A stretch of 42,239 nt of DNA from Pacificibacter marinus (GTDB lineage: Bacteria; Pseudomonadota; Alphaproteobacteria; Rhodobacterales; Rhodobacteraceae), in assembly GCF_018860505.1 (NCBI RefSeq), contig NZ_JAHKPU010000042.1, positions 1-42,239 of the forward strand, read 5' to 3'. This document shows positions 25,488-35,468 of the stretch, one piece after another (within the stretch, counting starts at the first letter, position 1; every line of letters starts with the position of its first letter). The notes below the pieces were generated by a model. That model saw only the letters and a program-made list of their open reading frames with translations. It ran no database searches and had not been told where the DNA came from. The position numbers and the translations under genes were made by a program.

Positions 25488-27050
25488 TTGCTAACACCTG
25501 TAACAGCGCAGGCGCAAGCCGCAGCCCAAAACGAATGGGGCGTGTTTGGTCGCCCGCTTTTCCTAGACGAAGATGCGCGCGCTTTGTCACGTGTCGGTGT
25601 CGTCGATGTCGGGTCCAACTCGGTACGTATGGTTGTGTTTGATGGGGCTGCGCGTAGCCCCGCGTATTTTTACAATGAGAAAATCTTGTGTGGTTTAGGC
25701 GCAGGCCTGCGCGAAACAGGGTTATTGAATCCCACGGGTAAGGCGCGCGCCTTATCGGCGATCAAGCGATTTCAAAAGCTCGCACAAGGTATGGGAATCC
25801 CCCCACTGACAGCCGTTGCCACGGCTGCAGTGCGGGAGGCTCAGGACGGTCCTGCATTTCGGGAGGAAATATTGCAGGAGACCGGCCTGAGCCTTTGGGT
25901 TATCGACGGCGAAGAAGAGGCACGCCTGTCTGCGCAGGGTGTATTACTTGGCTGGCCTGACGCGAAAGGCATGATTTGCGACATTGGTGGATCATCGATG
26001 GAATTGGCCGTTGTCGGCGATGGTGACGTCGGCAAACGTATCACCTCGCCGCTTGGGCCACTGAAGTTGCAAGGTCTCAAAGGCGGGCGCAAAGGCATTA
26101 AAGACCACATCAAACCCATCATGGCGGACCTAGCCGAAACCATGGGGATGGATCATAAGCGCATTTTTTTGGTTGGCGGCTCATGGCGTGCCATCGCACG
26201 TATTGATATGGAACGACGCGGATACCCACTGCATGTCCTGCACGAATACCGCATGTCTGTGCGCGATGTGACCAAGACAATCCAATACATTCGCGCAAAC
26301 AATCTGGAAGAAATTCGCGCCAAAACTGGCACGTCCTCTGCGCGCATGGCCTTGGTTCCGATTGCTTCAGAAGTGCTACGCCAATTGGTACGGACCTTTA
26401 AGCCAAAGGAAATTTGTATTTCATCATACGGCATCCGCGAAGGTATGCTCTACGAACAAATGCCGACCTCTGTGCGCGCCCGTGATCCGCTTATCGAAGC
26501 CTGTCGTTTTGCCGAACAAAAAGACGCACGGATCCCCGGTGTTGGCAAGCGGTTGCACCGGTTTATCGAGCCTATTTTTAAGGCTCGCGATTACAATAAA
26601 ATGCGCCTCATCCGCGCCGCTTGTTTGTTACATGATGTGACATGGCGCGCGCATCCCGATTATCGCGCTGAAGTGTGTTTTGACAATGCGACACGCGCCA
26701 ATCTTGGCGGGCTGACACATAAGGAACGTGTGTTCTTAGGTCTTGCCTTATTGCACCGTTATAAAAACTCTCGCGAAGGCACAAGCTTTGCGCCGCTCAT
26801 TGAGATGCTGTCAGACAAGGAAATTCAAAACGCAGAAGTGCTTGGCAAAGCCATGCGCTTTGGCGCGATGATCGCCGTGGATGCACCTGACGAGATCGCA
26901 AAGCTAAGCTATTTTCCAAAGAAAAAAGAACTGATTTTGACCCTGCGTCCACAGGCAATAGATCTGTTTGGCGAAGTGTCAGAGGCGCGATTTATGTCCT
27001 TGGCGTCGTCTCTTGGTGCAAACACACAGATCAAGCACGCCAGAAGCTAA
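25488..27050 (+). CDS. ppx: Exopolyphosphatase (Ppx/GppA family)
   Basis: A 520-residue Ppx/GppA phosphatase that removes terminal phosphate from polyphosphate. The ASKHA ATPase fold is seen at VGVVDVGSNSVRMVVFDG (about 37-54), ATAAVREAQDG, IDGEEEARLSAQGV, ICDIGGSSMELAVV and ISSYGIREGMLYEQM. The C-terminal half (about 320-520) is an HD-like helical domain including LLHDVTWRAHPDYR. The start is taken as TTG with GAGGA seven bases upstream; the open frame continues 12 codons further upstream without a ribosome site. Its 3' end overlaps the convergent periplasmic-protein gene by 4 bp. Confidence 0.9.
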   Translation: MLTPVTAQAQAAAQNEWGVFGRPLFLDEDARALSRVGVVDVGSNSVRMVVFDGAARSPAYFYNEKILCGLGAGLRETGLLNPTGKARALSAIKRFQKLAQGMGIPPLTAVATAAVREAQDGPAFREEILQETGLSLWVIDGEEEARLSAQGVLLGWPDAKGMICDIGGSSMELAVVGDGDVGKRITSPLGPLKLQGLKGGRKGIKDHIKPIMADLAETMGMDHKRIFLVGGSWRAIARIDMERRGYPLHVLHEYRMSVRDVTKTIQYIRANNLEEIRAKTGTSSARMALVPIASEVLRQLVRTFKPKEICISSYGIREGMLYEQMPTSVRARDPLIEACRFAEQKDARIPGVGKRLHRFIEPIFKARDYNKMRLIRAACLLHDVTWRAHPDYRAEVCFDNATRANLGGLTHKERVFLGLALLHRYKNSREGTSFAPLIEMLSDKEIQNAEVLGKAMRFGAMIAVDAPDEIAKLSYFPKKKELILTLRPQAIDLFGEVSEARFMSLASSLGANTQIKHARS

Positions 27051-27415
27051 ATTTCGATATCGTCATCAGGCATAGGGTCAATTTCAACGCGCGGGCGTGG
27101 AAGGGGTGGCACTGGCGCGGCCGGCGTTCCCATATCGTCCTCTGCTAAAGTTTTACGCCGAATGATGATGTCGCCATTGGGCAACATTACTGGCGGTGCG
27201 TAAGCATCAAGCTCAAGTGCGAAGGATTCAAACCCTTTCAGCGCAGGCTCCAGACCATCAAAAAGATCCTGCATCAGCAGCTCCGCCCCCTCGCGCAGCA
27301 GTTCAAACCCTTCCGACATGGGCGTATCTGTCGGAGCTTGCGGGCTGTCATCAGCCCATGCCAAGCTCGGCAAAACAAAAATGACAAAAGGGATGTGACG
27401 CAAAATATGTTTCAT
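27047..27415 (-). CDS. Conserved secreted hypothetical protein
   Basis: A 122-residue exported protein. Residues 1-22 are a signal peptide (cleavage at AWA|DD). The mature part has an amphipathic segment (SEGFELLREGAELLMQDLFDGL), then MLPNGDIIIRR, then an acidic and Pro-rich tail ending DDDIEI. I recognise no domain; the pattern is common in Rhodobacterales. It converges on ppx with a 4-bp overlap and has no clear partner. Confidence 0.7.
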   Translation of the reverse strand: MKHILRHIPFVIFVLPSLAWADDSPQAPTDTPMSEGFELLREGAELLMQDLFDGLEPALKGFESFALELDAYAPPVMLPNGDIIIRRKTLAEDDMGTPAAPVPPLPRPRVEIDPMPDDDIEI

Positions 27416-27446
27416 ATTTCCTGTATACAGCTTCTGAGTTCAGGTT

Positions 27447-28529
27447 TCATCCATTCTTTGTGTCCAAATTTCCAGTCATGAGATCCAAATCCAAAGTCAC
27501 TGGAAAATGGTCGGATGCGGTCAGCAAAGCTTCACGCAATGCGACATCCTCGTAGCATGCGCGATCATCAAAAGGATGCCAAATCCGCCATCTGCCCTTT
27601 GGTGCCAAGTCTTTTGACACCATGATATAATCTAACAAAGCTGATAGATATCGATTTTCATGCCGAATGAAGAACCGTGATGTGGTGGGCGCGGCACTGG
27701 CACGTGGGGCCATCGCCATCCGCGCATGGGGATCAAACAAACGATGATCTTCCGCCCTGCGCCCCACCCCTTCACCAATCACAATCTCCAGACCTGAACG
27801 CCCGAACAAGGCTTCGAATTCATCCAGCCCAGGTCCATCGTTAAAGTCCCCAAGCACAATCAATGGATCGCCTGCACTCAAATGCTGCTCGATCCGTTCA
27901 CGTAACCAAATGCATTGTGCCTGCTGTTTTCGACGGTTTTCGATGGAAATACGAATTTCCTCATCGCGGCTCCGTGCACCATGGGGCGCTTTTGATTTCA
28001 CATGGACGCCAATCATCCGAAAGGCAAACCCAGTCGCACGCACTTGCATGGCCAATTCTAACGGAGGCTTGGAAAAGGCAATGGGATCGCGGCTCATATC
28101 AGTGTCAATATCGAGATGATAGACTGAGTTGAACATCGGGGGGCGACCATCCAGATCATCTCGCCCCGCATCCTCCACCGGTATCCCGCGCGGATCGTGC
28201 TTGGCTCGCAAAATTAACGGATCATAGAGCAGCGCGATTTCTTGTTGGGTATCATTGAGAAAGCCGGTTGTGACGGCGCGGGCGCGTATGCCTGAAAAAT
28301 CCGCAAATTGTTCAAGGGCTTGCACTGTGTCACGCTTGCGCGATGTATCTGGCGCTTCAATAACCATGATCGCATCAGCGTCCAGTGTCCTGAACACCTT
28401 TGCCAATGCATGTAATTGATCAATGCGCTTAACATCATGACGCCGCGACCAAGCGCCATCCAACAGCGGCCTGCCTTGTGCATCAAACAGCGCGTCGAAC
28501 CATTCCACATTGTACGTGGCAATGCGCAC
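27447..28529 (-). CDS. Endonuclease/exonuclease/phosphatase family protein
   Basis: A 360-residue protein with the EEP (DNase I-like) fold. Visible motifs are ATYNVEWF (residues 4-11, with Asn7), IMVIEAPD with the metal-binding Glu, IGVHVKSKAPHG, LIVLGDFNDGP and the final SDHFPVTLDL. There is no signal peptide, so it is cytoplasmic. Family members cut DNA or hydrolyse phosphodiesters or phospholipids; the substrate cannot be decided. It starts with GTG, whose G is shared with the TAG stop of the DjlA-like gene (TAGTG), so the two are tightly coupled. Confidence 0.82.
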   Translation of the reverse strand: MRIATYNVEWFDALFDAQGRPLLDGAWSRRHDVKRIDQLHALAKVFRTLDADAIMVIEAPDTSRKRDTVQALEQFADFSGIRARAVTTGFLNDTQQEIALLYDPLILRAKHDPRGIPVEDAGRDDLDGRPPMFNSVYHLDIDTDMSRDPIAFSKPPLELAMQVRATGFAFRMIGVHVKSKAPHGARSRDEEIRISIENRRKQQAQCIWLRERIEQHLSAGDPLIVLGDFNDGPGLDEFEALFGRSGLEIVIGEGVGRRAEDHRLFDPHARMAMAPRASAAPTTSRFFIRHENRYLSALLDYIMVSKDLAPKGRWRIWHPFDDRACYEDVALREALLTASDHFPVTLDLDLMTGNLDTKNG

Positions 28530-29212
28530 TAGCTTGCGCGTTCCAAAGCGATATCATCCCACGCGCCGTTAATCTCTGCCAAGCGTCGCGTCGCCATCTG
28601 TACCGCTTCTTGAGGCACCCCACGTGCGATCATTTTGTCAGGGTGCGTTTCACGAACAAGCCCTTTATAGGCCATTTTGATATCCTCAATAGCCATGTTC
28701 GGGTCCACGCCTAAAATATCATAGGGATCACGTTCGGCATCAGGCACAAAGCGCGCCCGAATGATACGAAATTTACGATCACTGATTTCGAAAATCTCAG
28801 CCACACGGTGTAAAAATGCATCCTCATTCGGGTGATATTCGCCATCCGCCATTGCGATGTGAAACAGCCCGTCCAACAGATCCAGCAGCGGCGTACAATT
28901 GTCGCCATACATGGATTTCACCCGTTTGGCGTAATCTTCGAACCCTGCAACATCTTGGCGGGCAAGGTTGAACACACGCCCCGCTGCGGCTTCATCTTCG
29001 CTGGAAATATCGAAAACTTCGCGAAAAGCCGTGACTTCGTCGCGTGTCACTTGCCCGTCGGCCTTGGCCATTTTTGCCCCTAAAGCGATCACAGCAATGG
29101 CAAAACCCACGCGTTGTTCGGGTTCAGATCGCAGACGATCAAAAACGGCAGACAGGCTTTCGCCAGCGCGCAACGCCGCGATGGCGTCTAATATGCGGAA
29201 CCAAATGGACAT
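28529..29212 (-). CDS. DjlA-like protein (TerB-like domain plus J domain)
   Basis: A 227-residue co-chaperone. An N-terminal TerB/DjlA-like helical domain (about 30-150) has two acidic motifs, MAKADGQVTRDE and MADGEYHPNEDA. A C-terminal J domain (about 162-225) has YDILGVDP and the DnaK-stimulating HPD at 190-192. Unlike E. coli DjlA there is no N-terminal membrane helix, so it should be soluble or peripherally bound. It should stimulate DnaK on unknown clients. It is the first gene of a two-gene unit with the EEP-family gene. Confidence 0.88.
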   Translation of the reverse strand: MSIWFRILDAIAALRAGESLSAVFDRLRSEPEQRVGFAIAVIALGAKMAKADGQVTRDEVTAFREVFDISSEDEAAAGRVFNLARQDVAGFEDYAKRVKSMYGDNCTPLLDLLDGLFHIAMADGEYHPNEDAFLHRVAEIFEISDRKFRIIRARFVPDAERDPYDILGVDPNMAIEDIKMAYKGLVRETHPDKMIARGVPQEAVQMATRRLAEINGAWDDIALERAS

Positions 29213-29293
29213 GAAAAGACCTTAGCGAAAAGACGAAAGACTGTCAGGTCACAAACTCATGACGGATTGCCACAGGCGCAGATACGCTGAAAT

Positions 29294-29785
29294 TCACAGC
29301 ATCTTTTGCATGAAAAGTGCATCCAGCCAGCGATCAAATTTAAAACCAGACTGCGGAATGCGACCAACCTCTTTGTACCCAAGCGCCTCGTGAAACGCGA
29401 TGGAGGCCGTGTTGTCGGCATCAATCACGCCGATCATCGATTTATGCCCCGCCTCGCGGGCATGTTCTTCGATGGTGATCAGCAAAATACGCCCATATCC
29501 ACGTCCCTGCGCGGCATCACTTAGGTAAACGGAATGCTCCATTGTATGCCGGTAGCCGTTGTTCGAACTGCGAAACTGTTCATAGGTGGCGTATCCGGCC
29601 ACCTTACCGTCAACTTCCGCCACATAAAATGCGCGCCCATCTTTGAGGCGAGCCTCAATCAAAGTGGCCCAGTCTTCGACGCTACGTTCCACCGATGAAA
29701 AGGTTGCTGTCGAGCCCTCGACCACAGGTTTCATGATTGCCTTGATGGCCTGCGCATCTGCGGGTGTTGCCGTACGAAGTGTCAT
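29294..29785 (-). CDS. GNAT-family N-acetyltransferase (phosphinothricin acetyltransferase-like)
   Basis: A 163-residue acetyltransferase. The N terminus LRTATPADAQAIKAIMKPVV, the middle VYLSDAAQGRGYGRILL (acetyl-CoA pyrophosphate loop) and the C-terminal IAFHEALGYKEVG are those of the Pat/YncA group, which acetylates phosphinothricin-like compounds or methionine derivatives. The ATG at 29785 overlaps the stop of the VOC gene (ATGA), giving strong coupling. The ATG at 29794 is an alternative. The substrate is unproven. Confidence 0.85.
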   Translation of the reverse strand: MTLRTATPADAQAIKAIMKPVVEGSTATFSSVERSVEDWATLIEARLKDGRAFYVAEVDGKVAGYATYEQFRSSNNGYRHTMEHSVYLSDAAQGRGYGRILLITIEEHAREAGHKSMIGVIDADNTASIAFHEALGYKEVGRIPQSGFKFDRWLDALFMQKML

Positions 29786-30402
29786 GCGATCCAAATCTCC
29801 CCTGAGGCTGATCCAATTTCGGCTTGTAATGACGCCACAGCGCCTTCGCCAATCGAGACCTTTTCCATCGCTTCGACAAAAGGTGCAAGTGCTGCACGCA
29901 AATCAGTTGCGTTTGGGTGGGTCAATTTCAAACGACGCAACCGTAGGTCTCGGTGCGGCAGCTGTACTGTAGGGTGCGATGATTGCCATTCAATAAAGGT
30001 CGGAAAGCACCCGTCGAACAAGGGCTTTCCATCGTCAGGCACCAACATACGCCACGCATAATCACCGCGTTCGAACGACATAATTCGCCCCACTGTGGCA
30101 GGTGCGCGTTCCCACGCTTCATCCAAATCATCACAGCGGATCACCCAATTTGACAGCTTTGGCCCACCGCCGAAATCGTCCAATCCGAACCAACGCGCAT
30201 GATCGGGCTTTGGGGCATCAGGATCGACAGAAATCACTTCGAAATATGACCCAACATCAAGGCGTGCGATGTGATTCTGCGTGCCCATAAGCGCATGGGT
30301 GCCACGGGATTCCAAAGGCACATCCAAAAGCCCTTCCGCCCAAAGGCGTCCTTGGTTTAATTCGGAAGCGCAGACCACCAAGTGGTCTAATTCATACGGC
30401 AT
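29782..30402 (-). CDS. VOC-superfamily (glyoxalase-like domain) protein
   Basis: A 206-residue protein with a glyoxalase-like fold. It starts YELDHLVVCASELNQGRLW (His7 as a likely metal ligand) and continues HALMGTQNHIARLDVGSYFEVISVDPDAP (with a Glu ligand), then a second half with FIEWQSSHP. Only one copy of the double betaalphabetabetabeta unit is clear, as in the Glyoxalase_3 group. Its activity is unknown. It is coupled to the GNAT gene by a 4-bp overlap, so the two may act on related small molecules. Confidence 0.78.
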   Translation of the reverse strand: MPYELDHLVVCASELNQGRLWAEGLLDVPLESRGTHALMGTQNHIARLDVGSYFEVISVDPDAPKPDHARWFGLDDFGGGPKLSNWVIRCDDLDEAWERAPATVGRIMSFERGDYAWRMLVPDDGKPLFDGCFPTFIEWQSSHPTVQLPHRDLRLRRLKLTHPNATDLRAALAPFVEAMEKVSIGEGAVASLQAEIGSASGEIWIA

Positions 30403-30524
30403 GGGTCACCAAAAATAATATGCTTAATCGAACGGCAGCAACGAAGCGCCGTTTTCGGGTATGGTGCCCCTCTAGCAAGAGAATGAAAAGTACAAAAGGG
30501 TCTGCACTCCCTCATGCCCATTTT

Positions 30525-32654
30525 TTATGCTTTCGCGTTGCCAATCAATTCCAGAATTTCACGCGCAGCCACCGGGATATTGGTGCCGGGCCCAAAGATC
30601 GCTTTGACCCCCGCCTCTTTCAAAAAGGCATAATCTTGCTGCGGAATGACTCCGCCACAAATTACAATAATGTCCCCTGCCCCTTGCGCTTTGAGTTCAT
30701 TGATCAATTTCGGTGCGAGCGTTTTATGCCCTGCCGCCTGTGACGAAATTCCGATGATATGCACATCATTATCGATGGCATCTTGTGCGGCCTCGGCTGG
30801 AGTTTGGAACAAAGGCCCCACATCGACGTCAAAGCCGATATCGGCAAAGGCGGTCGCTATGACTTTCGCGCCGCGATCGTGACCGTCTTGGCCCATTTTA
30901 ACCACCAGCATACGGGGGCGACGGCCCTCTTTCTCCGCGAAGGCTTCAACGTCGGCTTGGATTTGCGCAAAACCTGCGTCGCCTTCATAGGCAGCACCAT
31001 ATACGCCCGCCAAAGTTTTCACTTCTGCGCGGTGACGCCCAAATGATTTTTCCATTGCCATAGAAATTTCCCCAACAGTGGCCCGTGCCCGTGCGGCCTC
31101 GACCGCCAAGGTTAAAAGATTGCCTTTGCCAGTTTGCGCCGCCGCTTCCAGATCGGACAGAGTTTCTGACACCAAGGCATCGTCCCGCGTTTCGCGGATT
31201 TTCTCAAGCCGCGCCATTTGGCTCAAGCGCACAGCGACATTGTCGACATCTAAGATATCAATCGGATCTTCATTGTCTTTACGGTATTTGTTCACGCCCA
31301 CGATCACCTCAGTGCCACGATCAATCAAAGCTTGGCGTTTGGCGGCAGATTCCTCGATGCGCAGTTTCGGCATACCCGTGTTAACCGCCTTGGTCATGCC
31401 GCCCATGTCTTCGACCTCTTCCATCAAGGCCCAAGCTTTATCTGCCAATTCAGCGGTCAGGCTTTCGACGTAATAAGAGCCCGCCAGCGGATCGACGACA
31501 TTGGTGATGCCTGTCTCTTCTTGTAAGATCAGTTGGGTGTTGCGCGCGATGCGAGCAGAAAATTCAGTCGGCAAAGCGATGGCTTCATCAAGCGCATTGG
31601 TGTGCAAAGACTGCGTGCCCCCCAAAGCCGCTGACATCGCCTCATATGCAGTGCGGATCACGTTGTTGTAAGGGTCTTGCTCTTGCAGCGACACGCCAGA
31701 GGTTTGGCAATGGGTGCGCAACATTTTGGATTTTTCTGACTTGGGCTCGAACTCATCCATCACCCGCGTCCACAACAAACGCGCCGCACGCAGCTTGGCC
31801 GCTTCCATGAAAAAGTTCATGCCAATGGCAAAGAAGAACGACAGACGTGGGGCGAATTTGTCCACATCCATACCCGCCTTGATCGCGGTGCGTACATATT
31901 CGCGCCCGTCGGCCAAAGTGAACGCCAGCTCTTGTACCAAATTCGCGCCTGCTTCTTGCATATGGTAGCCGGAAATCGAAATCGAGTTGAATTTCGGCAT
32001 CTCATTGGCGGTATATTCAATGATATCTGCGATGATCCGCATCGAGGGTTCAGGCGGATAAATATAAGTGTTGCGCACCATAAATTCTTTGAGAATGTCG
32101 TTTTGAATGGTGCCCGCGAGCTGCGCTTTGTCGTGGCCTTGCTCTTCACCAGTGACGATGAAAGACGCCAAAATCGGGATCACCGCGCCATTCATGGTCA
32201 TTGACACGGACACTTTATCCAGCGGAATACCGTCAAATAGAATTTTCATGTCTTCCACGCTGTCGATCGCCACACCTGCCTTGCCGACATCGCCCTCAAC
32301 ACGCGGATGATCACTGTCATAGCCACGGTGGGTGGCCAAATCGAAAGCAACCGACACGCCCTGTTGGCCCGCATCCAGTGCTTTGCGATAAAAGGCGTTT
32401 GATTCTTCTGCCGTGGAAAAGCCCGCGTATTGGCGAATGGTCCAAGGGCGTCCTGCGTACATCGTCGCTTTCACGCCCCGCGTAAACGGCGCCTCCCCAG
32501 GCGTGTTGCCAAGATGGGGCAAGTCTTTGATGTCATCTTCGTCATAGAGTGGCTTGACCGTGATGCCTTCCAGCGTTTCCCACGCGAGGCTGTCCACAGG
32601 CTTGCCGCGAAGCTCTTTGCTGGCAAGATCAGTCCAGAGTTTTCTATCGGTCAT
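30525..32654 (-). CDS. mcm: Methylmalonyl-CoA mutase, B12-dependent
   Basis: A 709-residue single-chain mutase that turns (R)-methylmalonyl-CoA into succinyl-CoA. The N-terminal TIM barrel carries the substrate and radical site, with [30 protein letters not shown] and [14 protein letters not shown]. The C-terminal cobalamin domain has the base-off motif DxHxxG, with Asp590, His592 as cobalt ligand and Gly595, then [12 protein letters not shown] and [16 protein letters not shown] precedes the ATG by about eight bases. It completes the propionyl-CoA pathway with pccA and pccB on the same strand. Two GCAAA repeats lie upstream (32697 and 32730), weaker than the clusters at pccB and pccR. No epimerase gene is present in the window. 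Confidence 0.96.
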   Translation of the reverse strand: MTDRKLWTDLASKELRGKPVDSLAWETLEGITVKPLYDEDDIKDLPHLGNTPGEAPFTRGVKATMYAGRPWTIRQYAGFSTAEESNAFYRKALDAGQQGVSVAFDLATHRGYDSDHPRVEGDVGKAGVAIDSVEDMKILFDGIPLDKVSVSMTMNGAVIPILASFIVTGEEQGHDKAQLAGTIQNDILKEFMVRNTYIYPPEPSMRIIADIIEYTANEMPKFNSISISGYHMQEAGANLVQELAFTLADGREYVRTAIKAGMDVDKFAPRLSFFFAIGMNFFMEAAKLRAARLLWTRVMDEFEPKSEKSKMLRTHCQTSGVSLQEQDPYNNVIRTAYEAMSAALGGTQSLHTNALDEAIALPTEFSARIARNTQLILQEETGITNVVDPLAGSYYVESLTAELADKAWALMEEVEDMGGMTKAVNTGMPKLRIEESAAKRQALIDRGTEVIVGVNKYRKDNEDPIDILDVDNVAVRLSQMARLEKIRETRDDALVSETLSDLEAAAQTGKGNLLTLAVEAARARATVGEISMAMEKSFGRHRAEVKTLAGVYGAAYEGDAGFAQIQADVEAFAEKEGRRPRMLVVKMGQDGHDRGAKVIATAFADIGFDVDVGPLFQTPAEAAQDAIDNDVHIIGISSQAAGHKTLAPKLINELKAQGAGDIIVICGGVIPQQDYAFLKEAGVKAIFGPGTNIPVAAREILELIGNAKA

Positions 32655-32765
32655 GAGAGGTCCCTTTCAAACATGTGTGACTGCAGGGCCATTGCAGCAA
32701 AACACTTGGTGGTAATCTTGGTAAATCCTGCAAAGGGCCCTATATAGACAGGGACCGGAGGATCG

Positions 32766-33227
32766 ATGAAACACATATTTCTCAGCGCCCTAGGCGCAGT
32801 TCTAATCAATGTCGCGCCCGCAGCCTTTGCACAAGAGACACCAGTTTTGGCGCCCCTGTCGCAAGATGCAGAGGGCGTAAGTTTGGCGGATTTCAAGTGG
32901 ATCAACCGCGTCGTGGCGGTCTTTGCCGACAGTCCACTTGATCCCAGTTTTCGCCAACAAATGGATCTGCTGGCAGAGCGACCCGAGCGATTGTTCGAGC
33001 GTGATATTGTCGTGCTGACGGACACCAATTCTGATACGTTGAGCGACGTGCGCAAAACACTGCGTCCGCGTGGCTTTGCTTTGGTGGTGGTCGATAAAGA
33101 CGGCACTGTGTTGTTGCGCAAACCCGACCCGTGGGATTTGCGTGAACTGACACGCGCCATCGACAAAACACCGCTACGCCAGCAAGAAATCCAAGACATC
33201 AAAGACGCCGCACAGGCCGCACGATAG
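32766..33227 (+). CDS. Secreted DUF4174 family protein
   Basis: A 153-residue exported protein. Residues 1-22 are a signal peptide (cleavage at AFA|QE). The mature part resembles DUF4174: LADFKWINRVVAVFADSPLDP, then DIVVLTDTNSD, then RPRGFALVVVDKDGTVLLRKPDPW. This has a thioredoxin-like beta-strand order but no CxxC. GGAGG lies four bases before the ATG. It is inserted on the opposite strand between pccA and mcm, a place where this family is often found in Rhodobacterales as I recall. No link to propionate is visible. Confidence 0.75.
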   Translation: MKHIFLSALGAVLINVAPAAFAQETPVLAPLSQDAEGVSLADFKWINRVVAVFADSPLDPSFRQQMDLLAERPERLFERDIVVLTDTNSDTLSDVRKTLRPRGFALVVVDKDGTVLLRKPDPWDLRELTRAIDKTPLRQQEIQDIKDAAQAAR

Positions 33228-33287
33228 GCTGCGGTCACGTGCGAGGCTTTGAGCCTGAGGATTGGCATAGCTTTGTAGGCCAAGAGA

Positions 33288-35285
33288 TTATTCAAACTCC
33301 ATGATCACTTCGTCGACTGCCAAGCTGTCACCCGCGTTGGCGTTGATTTTGGACACCACGCCTTTGCGCTCTGCACGCAGGATGTTTTCCATTTTCATCG
33401 CCTCAACAGTGCATAGCGTTTGCCCTTCTTGGATTTCATCGCCAACAGCCACATCAACGCCCACGATCAACCCAGGCATTGGGCACAGCAGCAATTTGGA
33501 CGTGTCCGCAGGTACTTTTTCAAGCATGTGCTTTGACAATTCTGCCGCACGCGGACTGCGCACGTAGACTGTGAGGTCGGCACCACGATTGCGGATGCGG
33601 AAACCGCCTGCCACTTTGCCCACTTTCAACGTCACCTTTGCGCCATCAATCGCAACCACAGCCAAGGTTTGCCCTGGCACCCAAGCGCTTTCAACGCGCA
33701 TCAGCTGATCGCCCAGCGTGACGTTCGATCCGGTTTTATCGGCCTCGATGCTGACAGGGAATTCTTGATCACCGATCTGCACAACCCAGTCAGAGCCAAC
33801 AATGCGTTCGTGGTTGTCCATACGGCCAGAAATGCGCGTGCGACGAATTTCAGCGACACGGTACATCGCCGCACTGGCTGCCGCGATTTTGCGCAGTTGC
33901 GCATCACTCAGCACAGCACCTTCAAACCCGTCGGGGTATTCTTCTTCGATAAAGGCGGTGGTGATATTGCCAGAGACAAAGCGCGGGTGATCCATAACGG
34001 CAGACAAAAACGGCAGGTTATGCCCGATACCTTCGATCTCGAACGCATCCAAAGCATCGCTCATGTGATCAATAGCTTCGGCGCGCGTTGGTGCCCAAGT
34101 GCAGAGTTTCGCGATCATCGGATCGTAATACATCGAAATCTCGCCGCCCTCAAAAACGCCTGTGTCATTGCGCACAATATGGGTATCTGAGACGCTTTCG
34201 GCAGGCGGGCGATATTTGCTCAAACGGCCGATGGAGGGCAAGAAATTGCGGTAAGGATCTTCGGCGTACAAACGGCTTTCCATTGCCCAGCCATTCATTT
34301 GCACGTCTTCTTGTTGGATGCCCAAAGGCGCGCCTGCGGCGATATTGATCATCTGTTCGACCAAATCGATACCGGTGATCAACTCGGTCACTGGGTGTTC
34401 CACCTGCAAGCGGGTGTTCATTTCAAGAAAGTAGAAATTGCGGTCGCCATCGACGATAAATTCCACAGTCCCAGCTGAGGCGTAATCCACCGCTTGCGCC
34501 AAAGCGACAGCCTGTTCGCCCATGGCTTTGCGGGTGGCCGCGTCCAAAAACGGACTTGGCGCTTCCTCAATCACTTTTTGATTGCGGCGTTGGATCGAGC
34601 ATTCGCGTTCTTGCAAGTAAATGCCATTGCCATGAGTATCGCAAAGCACTTGAATTTCGATGTGGCGCGGCTGGGTGACGAATTTCTCAATAAAAATACG
34701 ATCATCGCCAAAGGATGACGCGGCCTCGTTTTTGGACGATTGAAACCCTTCGCGCGCCTCAGCGTCATTATAGGCCACGCGCATGCCCTTGCCGCCGCCA
34801 CCCGCGGAGGCTTTGATCATCACAGGATAGCCGATTTCGCTAGAGATTTTCACGGCTTCGTCAGCGTTCTCGATCAACCCCATATATCCCGGAACGGTGC
34901 TGACATTGGCGTCCTGTGCGAGTCTTTTCGACGTGATTTTGTCGCCCATAGCTTCAATCGCGCCCACAGGAGGCCCGATAAAGGCCACGCCTTCAGCTTT
35001 CAACGCCTCGGCAAATTTGGCATTCTCAGACAAGAACCCATAACCAGGATGCACAGCTTGCGCGCCAGTCTGGCGTACAGCCTCCAAAACCTTTTCAATC
35101 ACGATATAGGATTGGTTGGCTGGCGCAGGCCCGATGTGAACCGCTTCATCCGCCATTTTCACATGCAGCGCATTTTTGTCAGCATCTGAATAAATGGCGA
35201 CGGTTTTGATCCCCATTTTCTGCGCGGATTTTATGACACGGCAAGCGATTTCACCTCGGTTGGCGATCAGAATCTTGTCAAACAT
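33288..35285 (-). CDS. pccA: Propionyl-CoA carboxylase alpha subunit (biotin carboxylase plus BCCP)
   Basis: A 665-residue subunit. The biotin carboxylase domain (about 1-450) starts FDKILIANRGEIACRVI and has the ATP-grasp loop KASAGGGGKGMR and EMNTRLQVEHPVTE. The BT linker domain (about 470-580) follows, and the biotin carrier domain at the C terminus has the biotinylated Lys631 in EAMKMEN. The ATG at 35285 has GGGAG six bases upstream and is preferred to an upstream in-frame start. With PccB it carboxylates propionyl-CoA. Its own leader (35286-35370) has no GCAAA motif, so it may be expressed from its own promoter after the terminator at 35371. Confidence 0.96.
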   Translation of the reverse strand: MFDKILIANRGEIACRVIKSAQKMGIKTVAIYSDADKNALHVKMADEAVHIGPAPANQSYIVIEKVLEAVRQTGAQAVHPGYGFLSENAKFAEALKAEGVAFIGPPVGAIEAMGDKITSKRLAQDANVSTVPGYMGLIENADEAVKISSEIGYPVMIKASAGGGGKGMRVAYNDAEAREGFQSSKNEAASSFGDDRIFIEKFVTQPRHIEIQVLCDTHGNGIYLQERECSIQRRNQKVIEEAPSPFLDAATRKAMGEQAVALAQAVDYASAGTVEFIVDGDRNFYFLEMNTRLQVEHPVTELITGIDLVEQMINIAAGAPLGIQQEDVQMNGWAMESRLYAEDPYRNFLPSIGRLSKYRPPAESVSDTHIVRNDTGVFEGGEISMYYDPMIAKLCTWAPTRAEAIDHMSDALDAFEIEGIGHNLPFLSAVMDHPRFVSGNITTAFIEEEYPDGFEGAVLSDAQLRKIAAASAAMYRVAEIRRTRISGRMDNHERIVGSDWVVQIGDQEFPVSIEADKTGSNVTLGDQLMRVESAWVPGQTLAVVAIDGAKVTLKVGKVAGGFRIRNRGADLTVYVRSPRAAELSKHMLEKVPADTSKLLLCPMPGLIVGVDVAVGDEIQEGQTLCTVEAMKMENILRAERKGVVSKINANAGDSLAVDEVIMEFE

Positions 35286-35370
35286 GTGCTCTCCCTTTTT
35301 CTTTCTTCGTATCGATTGCCCAGCACACACAGTGGCGCGGCCAGCGATGGTATTTCAAATCATGCGCATG

Positions 35371-35412
35371 AAAAAAGGCTCCCGAGCTGGCCAGCTCGGA
35401 AACCTTGTTTTT
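35371..35412. terminator. Strong bidirectional terminator
   Basis: A perfect 18-bp palindrome (CCGAGCTGG / CCAGCTCGG, 35382-35399) is extended by AAGG/CCTT arms, with an A-run before it (35371-35376) and a T-run after it (35407-35412). It ends the small lipoprotein transcript on the minus strand and isolates pccA. Confidence 0.8.
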
Positions 35413-35468
35413 CATTACGCCCAAGTCCGCCAAACAGCGCACTCAAAGCCAAATCTGTAGACTGTTTT

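Noticed and set aside
30431-30453. AACGGC/GCCGTT hairpin downstream of mcm as a terminator
   Set aside because: Short stem without a T-run on either strand, and it lies close to the start of the VOC gene.
32651-33295. 214-codon minus-strand frame opposite the DUF4174 gene
   Set aside because: It is a shadow; the plus-strand frame has a signal peptide, GGAGG and a recognisable family.
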